Shown here: piece by piece, positions 58,215 through 64,000 of the stretch | How positions within the stretch are numbered: position 1 is the first letter of the stretch | Layout: every line of letters begins with the position of its first letter | From: an uncultured Collinsella sp. | GTDB taxonomy: Bacteria; Actinomycetota; Coriobacteriia; Coriobacteriales; Coriobacteriaceae | Assembly (NCBI GenBank): GCA_958445895.1 | Contig: CAUCTV010000001.1 | Coordinates: 186,001 to 250,000 of the forward strand | Length of the DNA stretch: 64,000 bases | Direction of reading: 5' to 3' | Made by a program: the position numbers and the translations under genes | Notes under the pieces: generated by a model | The model's database searches: none | What the model was told of the DNA's origin: nothing | Seen by the model: the letters and a program-made list of their open reading frames with translations, nothing else

Positions 58215-59045
58215 TTACTTCTTACGGCGACGAATGATGTGCTGGTTCGAGACCTTCTTCTTCTTGCGCGTACGAAGGCCCTTCGTCGGCTTACCCCAGG
58301 GGGTAACAGAGGGACGACCAGAGGTGTGGTTCTTGCCCTCGCCACCGCCGTGCGGGTGGTCGACAGGGTTCATGACGGTACCGCGGACGGTCGGGCGCAC
58401 GTTCATGTGACGCTTACGGCCGGCCTTGCCGATGACGATGTTGGCGTGATCGGCATTGCCGACCTCACCGACGGTGGCGCGGCAGGTAACGAGGATGCGG
58501 CGCATCTCGGAGGAAGGCATACGGACGATAGCGTACTTGCCCTCCTTACCCATCAGCTGGCAGGAGTTACCGGCGGAACGGGCGATAGCGGCGCCCTTGC
58601 CCGGCTGGAACTCGACGGCGTGGATGAGCGTACCGACGGGGATGTCGGCGAGGGGCAGAGCGTTGCCCGGCTTGATGTCGGCGTCAGAACCGGACATGAT
58701 GGTCTGACCGACCTCGAGGCCCTTGGGGGCCAGGATGTAGCGCTTCTCACCGTCAGCGTAGTGCAGCAGAGCGATGCGAGCGGAACGGTTCGGATCGTAC
58801 TCGATCGTGGCAACCTTGGCGGGCACGCCGTCCTTGTTGCGCTTGAAGTCGATCACGCGGTAACGACGCTTCACGCCGCCGCCCTGGTGGCGGGTGGTGA
58901 TGCGGCCGTTGTTGTTACGACCGGCCTTCTTGGGCAGGGGCTCGAGAAGAGACTTCTCGGGCTTGGTGCAGGTGATTTCGGAGAAGTCGGAGATCGTCTG
59001 CCAACGCCTACCAGCGGAGGTCGGCTTAAGGTGCTTTACAGCCAT
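58215..59045 (-). CDS. rplB: 50S ribosomal protein L2
   Basis: Peptidyl-transferase-centre protein, 276 residues, normal length. MAVKHLKPTSAGRRW start at ATG 59045 with GAAAGGG upstream; GRNNNGRITTRHQGGGVKRRYR, and the C-terminal MNPVDHPHGGGEG with the conserved histidine. A 179-base leader with hairpins separates it from rplW. Confidence 0.97.
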   Translation of the reverse strand: MAVKHLKPTSAGRRWQTISDFSEITCTKPEKSLLEPLPKKAGRNNNGRITTRHQGGGVKRRYRVIDFKRNKDGVPAKVATIEYDPNRSARIALLHYADGEKRYILAPKGLEVGQTIMSGSDADIKPGNALPLADIPVGTLIHAVEFQPGKGAAIARSAGNSCQLMGKEGKYAIVRMPSSEMRRILVTCRATVGEVGNADHANIVIGKAGRKRHMNVRPTVRGTVMNPVDHPHGGGEGKNHTSGRPSVTPWGKPTKGLRTRKKKKVSNQHIIRRRKK

Positions 59046-59125
59046 TACAATCCCTTTCAATAGGAATCCGTTAGCCATCGCAGACAGGGATTCGAGGTTC
59101 TGCCTCGGGTGCGATGACACCGGAC

Positions 59126-59151
59126 GTATACACGGCTCCGGGCGTGTCCAT
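59126..59151. promoter_or_regulatory. Shared 26-bp motif, copy before rplB
   Basis: Begins GTATACACGGCT and continues with GGGCGT and TCCAT; recurs at 60991-61016 with two mismatches upstream of rplC in the same orientation. Followed by a GGGCGT/ACGCCC hairpin. Confidence 0.5.
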
Positions 59152-59169
59152 TTTATACGCCCAAAACCT

Positions 59170-59207
59170 TGAGCTCTCGCCTCCCCTATTTGGGAGGCAT
59201 GAGCTCA
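59170..59207. promoter_or_regulatory. Strong hairpin between rplW and rplB
   Basis: Stem TGAGCTC-tc-GCCTCCC with GGGAGGC-at-GAGCTCA, immediately after rplW, no T run. Potential leader/attenuator for rplB or a processing site. Confidence 0.55.
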
Positions 59208-59224
59208 CTCAACAGCAGCGAGTC

Positions 59225-59512
59225 TTAGGCCTGGTTGCCAAAGACCTCGATGGTGTCGCCCTCGGCCAGCGTGACGATGGCCTTCTTCCAAGAACGGGTC
59301 TTGCCGGCGACATAGCGCACGCGCTTGGTCTTGGGCTTGACCGTCAGGGTGTTCACGCGAACGACCTTGACGCCGAAGATCTCCTCGACAGCGTCCTTGA
59401 TCTGATACTTGTTAGCATCCTTGGCGACCTCGAACGTGTACTTGTTCTGCTCCATGCCGGAGAAGGAACGCTCGGACACGATCGGACGGATGATGATCTC
59501 GTGGGCGGTCAT
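59225..59512 (-). CDS. rplW: 50S ribosomal protein L23
   Basis: Exit-tunnel docking protein for SRP/trigger factor, 95 residues, IIIRPIVSERSFSGMEQNKYTFEVAKDANK. Starts right after the rplD stop. Confidence 0.96.
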   Translation of the reverse strand: MTAHEIIIRPIVSERSFSGMEQNKYTFEVAKDANKYQIKDAVEEIFGVKVVRVNTLTVKPKTKRVRYVAGKTRSWKKAIVTLAEGDTIEVFGNQA

Positions 59513-60139
59513 TTATGCAAGCACCTCCCCGAAGTGAGCGGCGATGTCGGCGGGCATCAGCACAGCGTTGTTGTTGACGAGATCGTAGGTGTTGGCCTCG
59601 TCGGCAGTGATGATGAACGTCTTGGGAATGTTGCGGAACGACAGGTAGGCGTTGACGTCCTCATCGCGAACGATGATGGTCAGACGCTTGCCCTCAAGGC
59701 CGAGAGCCTTGAGCATGGCTACGGCAGCCTTGGTGGAAGGCTTCTCGAAGCCGTAGTCGTCGACGAGCACGAGCTCGCCATCGGCCAGCTTGGCGGACAG
59801 CGCGGAGCGCATAGCCAGCTTGACCTCCTTGTTGTTCATACGCTTAGCGTAGGAACGGGGCTTGGGGGCGAAGACAACGCCACCGTGACGCCACTGGGCA
59901 GCACGGATGGAACCCTGGCGGGCACGGCCGGTGCTCTTCTGACGCCAAGGCTTCTTGCCGCCACCGGAAACCTCAGAGCGGCCCTTAGCGGACTGGGTGC
60001 CCTGACGCCAAGAGGCCATCTGGCACTTGACGATGTGGTGCATAACGTGGATGTTCGGCTCGATGCCGTACACCTCAGCGGCGAGCTCGGCCTCGGCGAC
60101 CTTCTTGCCCTCGCTGTTCTTTACTTCAAACTTTGCCAT
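59513..60139 (-). CDS. rplD: 50S ribosomal protein L4
   Basis: 208 residues with the extended rRNA-binding loop GQ/KGRSEVSGGGKKPWRQKSTGRARQGSIRAAQWRHGG... characteristic section at 54-90. In E. coli L4 represses the S10 operon; a leader for such control would be upstream of rplC, where long hairpins occur. Confidence 0.96.
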   Translation of the reverse strand: MAKFEVKNSEGKKVAEAELAAEVYGIEPNIHVMHHIVKCQMASWRQGTQSAKGRSEVSGGGKKPWRQKSTGRARQGSIRAAQWRHGGVVFAPKPRSYAKRMNNKEVKLAMRSALSAKLADGELVLVDDYGFEKPSTKAAVAMLKALGLEGKRLTIIVRDEDVNAYLSFRNIPKTFIITADEANTYDLVNNNAVLMPADIAAHFGEVLA

Positions 60140-60185
60140 TTAAGTGTTCTCCTTGGTATGACGCTGGGCTAAATGGGCTGGGCCC

Positions 60186-60806
60186 TTAGGCCATACGGAT
60201 GGCGACGAGACCATTCTTGGCACCCGGGACAGCGCCCTTGACCAAGATGAGGTTCTGCTCGGCATCGATGCGGACAACGGAAAGGTTCTTGACGGTAACG
60301 CGCTCGTTACCCATGTGACCGGCCATCTTGACGCCCTTGAGGACGCGCGCAGGATAGGCGCACTGACCGATAGAACCGGGGTGACGCTGGAAGTGAGAAC
60401 CATGCGTCATAGGACCGCGGCGCTGACCCCAGCGCTTGATGCGACCCTGGAAGCCCTTACCCTTGGAGGTACCGATGACGTCGACCTTCTCGACATCAGC
60501 GAAATCAGCGACGGTGACGACCTCGCCGACCTTGTGCTCCTCGCCGTTCTCGACGCGGACCTCACGAAGGAAGCGGACAGGCTCGACGCCAGCCTTGGCG
60601 AAGTGACCAGCCATGGGCTTGTTCACGTTCTTGGCCTTGATGTCGCCGAAACCGATCTGGACGGCGTCATAGCCGTCGGTTGCCTGAGTTTTAACCTGCG
60701 AGACAGCGCAGGGGCCAGCCTGGATGACCGTGACGGGAACGACGTTATCGTCCTCGTCCCAAACCTGGGTCATGCCAATCTTGCGGCCGAGAATCATGCT
60801 GATCAA
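60186..60806 (-). CDS. rplC: 50S ribosomal protein L3
   Basis: 206 residues, MILGRKIGMTQVWDEDD and the loop GKGFQGRIKRWGQRRGPMTHGSHFQR. Start uncertain: TTG at 60806 with GGGA seven bases upstream, or ATG at 60797 three codons later with no site. First gene of this half; rpsJ (S10), normally upstream, is not in the window. Confidence 0.95.
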   Translation of the reverse strand: MISMILGRKIGMTQVWDEDDNVVPVTVIQAGPCAVSQVKTQATDGYDAVQIGFGDIKAKNVNKPMAGHFAKAGVEPVRFLREVRVENGEEHKVGEVVTVADFADVEKVDVIGTSKGKGFQGRIKRWGQRRGPMTHGSHFQRHPGSIGQCAYPARVLKGVKMAGHMGNERVTVKNLSVVRIDAEQNLILVKGAVPGAKNGLVAIRMA

Positions 60807-60990
60807 GATATGATCCCAACTCTCGCGTGGTCTTGGGACAATGCGTACACCACCGAGCGTACGCCCCTAGAGGACCACTACTTACACGACGTGCTCCCCA
60901 GTCTTGTATTGCGCCCGGACTACCTGACAACCCTATTAAGCAGGCATTTTGTCCAGCCAGAATACTCCCCTGGTTTCACACAGCTGTTTA

Positions 60991-61016
60991 GTATACACGG
61001 CTGCGGGCGTATCCAT
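60991..61016. promoter_or_regulatory. Shared 26-bp motif, copy before rplC
   Basis: Same motif as at 59126-59151 (24 of 26 positions), about 185 bases before rplC. On the minus strand it ends in GTGTATAC, continuing to TATACT. Confidence 0.5.
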
Positions 61017-61067
61017 CGAGATTCATATTTCACTCACATTGTTTACGCAGGTAAAGTGCGTGGATGG

Positions 61068-61218
61068 CTCCCGAGCACGGCGGAGGGCCGGAGAAATATA
61101 TTAAGGTCCCTGCTCTACAGTCCTGCGCAAGACGGAGAGCACATTAAGTGCTCTCCTTTGCGTGCGGAACTCGCGATGACCTTAATATATTTCTCCGGCC
61201 CTCCGCCGTGCTCGGGAG
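61068..61218. repeat. Hairpin element copy 2 (perfect 41-bp inverted repeat)
   Basis: Arms 61068-61108 and 61178-61218 are exact complements over 41 bp (CTCCCGAGCACGG... outer end); the 69-base interior contains GGAGAGCAC/GTGCTCTCC (61134-61156) and is closely similar to the core of copy 1 at 18.9 kb in inverted orientation. Lies 38 bases after the phosphatase stop. Confidence 0.85.
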
Positions 61219-61256
61219 ACGACACGTTGATGTCTGCTTAACTCTGCTCGCTCAGG

Positions 61257-61883
61257 CTAATGACTTTGTTGGGGGTCCACTATTTGCTGGAGGGTGAACT
61301 TGCATTGCATTGGCTCGCCCTCTACTTGTGGCTCCGCCTCATCAAAATCGAAAATCATAATGGCGCAGTTGGGGAGTTTTGTTGGGAGCTCGAAGCCCTC
61401 TGGGGCTGCAGCCTTGATGAATTGGCGGCTGGCGCTGCCGTGGCTTACTGCTAGGAGGGTTTCGATGCCCTCGGCGCCCATGAGATTGGTGAGGGTGCCC
61501 ACCATGCGCTCCTGCAGGGCATGGCTTCCTTCTCCGCCAAATGGGATCAGGTCCTCGCCGGGGTCCCAGACGTCGGTGGGTAGGGCGTCGTGGGGGCCTT
61601 CTTCGAAGGTGCCGTAGCTGCGCTCGATGATGCCTTCGCAGGGCTCGACTGCTGTGTCCGGGCCGAGGAGCTCGCATGCGACGAGCTGAGCCGTGTCCAT
61701 GGCTCGGTCTAAGGGCGAAGAGACCACTTTGTCGGGGACGACGCCGTGGGCTTTGAGCCATGCGGCTGCCATTCCCGCTTGCTTGCGGCCCAGATCGGTC
61801 AACGGAGAATCGCAGCGGCCCTGGACGAGCTTTTTAACGTTGAATTCTGTCTGACCGTGGCGGAGTAGATATAGACGCTTCAT
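61257..61883 (-). CDS. Histidine phosphatase family protein
   Basis: Phosphoglycerate-mutase-like fold, 208 residues, LYLLRHGQTEFN (catalytic His9), ERSYGTFEE and LLAVSHGSA with the second histidine. Substrate not deducible; could be a small-molecule phosphatase. Confidence 0.9.
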   Translation of the reverse strand: MKRLYLLRHGQTEFNVKKLVQGRCDSPLTDLGRKQAGMAAAWLKAHGVVPDKVVSSPLDRAMDTAQLVACELLGPDTAVEPCEGIIERSYGTFEEGPHDALPTDVWDPGEDLIPFGGEGSHALQERMVGTLTNLMGAEGIETLLAVSHGSASRQFIKAAAPEGFELPTKLPNCAIMIFDFDEAEPQVEGEPMQCKFTLQQIVDPQQSH

Positions 61884-61922
61884 GCTCTCCCCTTCTGTAT
61901 AACTTGCTTTGCTGGCACAGCC

Positions 61923-63077
61923 CTACTCGTGGGTATGGCCTACGTAGTCTTCGTCGATCGTGATCTTGGCGACCGACTTGGGATATTCCGATTCGACCCG
62001 TTTCGCCAGCGCGCGCTTCAGGTCCTCGGCGCTCATCGCCAAATCCGAGGGACGTACGCAGTCAAAGATCACGTTGGTATGCGTGGGGCCCGGAACACAG
62101 CGTAGGTCGTGGATCGAGAGGCGGCTATCAATCTCTTGAGCCATAGCGTTGATGCGCAAGCGCATGCTCGCCACTTTGGGGTCGTCGGTCACGATGGGGT
62201 CGTAATGGAGCGTGACGATCATGCCGTCTTCGTTCCTAAACGACTGCTCGATGTTATCGAGCGTGTCGTGGCTTTCCAGCGGGCTTGCCTCGGCCGCCAT
62301 CTCGGCGTGCGCGCTTGCAAACTTCCTGCCCGGACCGTAATCGTGAACCATTAGGTCATGAACGCCCAAAACACCGGGGTAGCTCATGATCTTGTCTCGG
62401 ATGTGCTTGACCAACTTGGGATCGGGTGCCTGACCCAAAAGCGGGCTCACCGTATCTTGGATAAGCTCAAAGCCGCTCCAGCCAATATAGGCGCCAACGG
62501 CAAGGCCGACCCATGCGTCAAGATTGATGTGCGTCACCTGGGAAACAATCGCGCACACTAACACGGCGCCTGTGGCAAGGACATCGTTCTTGGAATCCTG
62601 AGCGGTCGCATGTAGCGTCTCGGACTCAATGCGGTCACCGAGCTTTTGGTTGAGGGCCGCCATCCACAGCTTAACAACCATCGAAAGTGCCAGGACTACC
62701 ACCAGGGCAAGCGAGAACTCGACAGGCTCGGGGTGGATGATGCGCTCAAACGAGGACTTGATAAGCTCAAGGCCGATCAGCAGCACGAGCGCCGCCACGA
62801 CCAGACCCGAGAGATACTCGTAGCGGCCATGTCCGTAAGGATGCTCGGGGTCGGCCGGCTTGCTCGCCAGCTTAAAGCCCAGCACGCTCACGATATTCGA
62901 GCTGGCATCGGACAGGTTATTCATGGCATCCGCCACGATCGAAACCGATCCCGACAGCACGCCAATTGCGCCCTTCGCAGCGCATAGTGCCACATTGGCG
63001 AGAATACACACCACGCCCGTCAACGTGCCCACGCGCGCACGGTCGCCCTGCGCACGACGAACAATCCACTCGACCAT
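61923..63077 (-). CDS. Cation diffusion facilitator (CDF) transporter
   Basis: 384-residue divalent-metal exporter with about six membrane segments; DAMNNLSDASSNIVS is the first metal-site region, YGHGRYEYLSG the second, and HDLMVHDYGPGRKFASAHAEM belongs to the cytoplasmic dimer domain. The C-terminal extension beyond 300 residues is longer than typical. Metal specificity not assigned. Confidence 0.92.
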   Translation of the reverse strand: MVEWIVRRAQGDRARVGTLTGVVCILANVALCAAKGAIGVLSGSVSIVADAMNNLSDASSNIVSVLGFKLASKPADPEHPYGHGRYEYLSGLVVAALVLLIGLELIKSSFERIIHPEPVEFSLALVVVLALSMVVKLWMAALNQKLGDRIESETLHATAQDSKNDVLATGAVLVCAIVSQVTHINLDAWVGLAVGAYIGWSGFELIQDTVSPLLGQAPDPKLVKHIRDKIMSYPGVLGVHDLMVHDYGPGRKFASAHAEMAAEASPLESHDTLDNIEQSFRNEDGMIVTLHYDPIVTDDPKVASMRLRINAMAQEIDSRLSIHDLRCVPGPTHTNVIFDCVRPSDLAMSAEDLKRALAKRVESEYPKSVAKITIDEDYVGHTHE

Positions 63078-63156
63078 CTACATCCGCCCCCACGGTACTA
63101 CCTATATATCTATTGCTCAAACGGATTGTAGTGTAGCCACTTTGTCCCCCAGATAC

Positions 63157-63190
63157 AAAAAGGCCGCAACCCACACGAGCCGCGGCCTTG
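63157..63190 (-). terminator. Terminator after the PTS EIIC gene
   Basis: Stem AAGGCCGC/GCGGCCTT with TTTTT on the minus-strand 3' side, about 38 bases past the stop. Confidence 0.85.
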
Positions 63191-63227
63191 GAACATGACA
63201 AAGGAATCGTCCTTTTGTTGCACAGGT

Positions 63228-64000
63228 TTATGCGCTTGCTTCAGCAGCGCTTGCCACTGTTTCGGGCGAACCGGCTCCATCCCCCGTCGCCCGCCCCTTC
63301 GCCGGCACCACGCCAAAGCAGTAGCTCAGCGCCGCAGACACCGCAAATGCCGTGCCGCCGGCAACGCAGCACCACAGCAGGTTCGAAATGCCGCCCGTGG
63401 CAAAGCCAATGACCATAAGAACATTCGTCATGCCGATGGTATAGGCCGTAACGTGGCCCACGGCCGCAACAAGGCCTCCTAAGGCGCCGCCAATGGCCAT
63501 GCACGTCAGGCACCTTCCATATTTAAAGCCGCAACCGTACAGCGCCGGCTCGCTTACGCCGCCAAGCACGCCTGAGATTGAATAGCCCAGCATGAGCGCC
63601 TTCTCATCCTTACCCGCAACGCGGAGCGACGCGCCAAAGGGCATGCCCCAAACAGCGAACGTCGCCATTGTCGCGGCAATGAGAATGCACGAATCCGTTC
63701 CCACACTCATAAACTGCGCGTACGCAAGCGATAGGACAACGTTACTGACACCCACGATCTTAAGGAACTCCCAGCCCGCGGCAAGCCCCATGAGCGTGAG
63801 CAGCGACACGATACCACCGGAATTGCCAAGCATAAACATAAGCTGCCCCAACAGCATGCCCAGATAGCTGCCCGCCGGCGCCGTGATACACAGCGAAACC
63901 GGAACCATGACGAGCATGGTTGCAAACGGAACGAACGAAAACGCCACGGCCTTAGGGATAACGCGCCGAAAGAAACACTCCACTCGCCATAGCACGGGCA
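63228..64000 (-). CDS. PTS sugar transporter EIIC, C-terminal part (window edge)
   Basis: The frame is open to the window end, so the N-terminus lies outside. About 255 residues of hydrophobic segments with FGASLRVAGKDEKALMLGYSISGVLGGVSEPALYG, the EIIC signature of the glucose/beta-glucoside superfamily (GVSEPALYG). Sugar unknown. Poly-Ala/Ser end suggests no fused EIIA follows. Confidence 0.88.
   Translation of the reverse strand, partial: PVLWRVECFFRRVIPKAVAFSFVPFATMLVMVPVSLCITAPAGSYLGMLLGQLMFMLGNSGGIVSLLTLMGLAAGWEFLKIVGVSNVVLSLAYAQFMSVGTDSCILIAATMATFAVWGMPFGASLRVAGKDEKALMLGYSISGVLGGVSEPALYGCGFKYGRCLTCMAIGGALGGLVAAVGHVTAYTIGMTNVLMVIGFATGGISNLLWCCVAGGTAFAVSAALSYCFGVVPAKGRATGDGAGSPETVASAAEASA

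Larger units (their letters stand above)
60807..61256. promoter_or_regulatory. rplC upstream region
   Basis: 450 bases without a gene. It holds hairpin element copy 2 (61068-61218), the second shared 26-bp motif (60991-61016) with TATACT on the minus strand as a -10 candidate, and a long leader. No rpsJ-like frame exists on either strand. Confidence 0.5.

Overview
The window looks like chromosomal DNA of a gut-type anaerobic actinobacterium of the class Coriobacteriia, most likely Collinsella or a close relative. This is an inference from gene content, the high-GC codon usage of most genes and the style of the intergenic repeats; no rRNA gene or other taxonomic marker was searched. The ends carry the two halves of the bacterial ribosomal-protein superoperon, both on the minus strand. 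The right half (60.8 to 55.0 kb, in transcription order) is rplC-rplD-rplW-rplB-rpsS-rplV-rpsC-rplP-rpmC-rpsQ-rplN-rplX and ends in a strong terminator. The left half (10.75 to 1.0 kb) is rplE-rpsN-rpsH-rplF-rplR-rpsE-rpmD-rplO-secY-adk-map-infA-rpmJ-rpsM-rpsK-rpsD-rpoA-rplQ, again ending in a terminator and followed by truA. In most bacteria rplX and rplE are adjacent; here about 44.3 kb lies between them.

The intervening DNA is layered. Its outer layers (11-21 kb and 38-49 kb) are two blocks of one catabolic programme: the selenium-linked, molybdenum-hydroxylase purine-degradation genes known from the Escherichia coli yge/yqe/ygf locus. Block 1 has an XdhC-like protein, YqeB, YqeC, a hydantoinase/dihydropyrimidinase, a MocA/YgfJ nucleotidyltransferase, the carbamoyltransferase YgeW, the M20 hydrolase YgeY, diaminopropionate ammonia-lyase YgeX and a YheO-type regulator. 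Block 2 has a second YheO-type regulator, an NCS2 purine permease, the aminohydrolase SsnA, the flavin/Fe-S protein YgfK, a polyferredoxin and a FAD-less molybdenum hydroxylase, followed to the right by RidA. Together they plausibly import purines, hydroxylate or reduce them, open the rings, strip carbamoyl groups and yield pyruvate and ammonia through 2,3-diaminopropionate. A carbamate kinase and the FAD subunit of a classical xanthine dehydrogenase are not present in the window.

Between those blocks (22.3 to 38.2 kb) lies an accessory island: a DUF4143 ATPase with a 33-bp tandem repeat upstream, an IS256-family transposase remnant, a five-gene LlaJI/McrBC-like restriction-modification operon of lower GC, an orphan protein, a DEDDh exonuclease, a decayed DUF4143 ATPase, a second (DUF234-type) ATPase preceded by a perfect 25-bp inverted repeat, and an AbiEi/Vsr-like protein. 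The last genes are separated by three arrays of 61-62 bp palindromic repeats that I cannot assign to a known family.

Between the purine cluster and rplX (49.5 to 54.6 kb) are a U32/RlhA-like rRNA-modification protein, an RluA-type pseudouridine synthase, a DeoR regulator and a Gfo/Idh/MocA oxidoreductase. To the right of rplC are a histidine phosphatase, a cation diffusion facilitator and the end of a PTS EIIC gene. No tRNA, rRNA, CRISPR array or prophage module was recognised.
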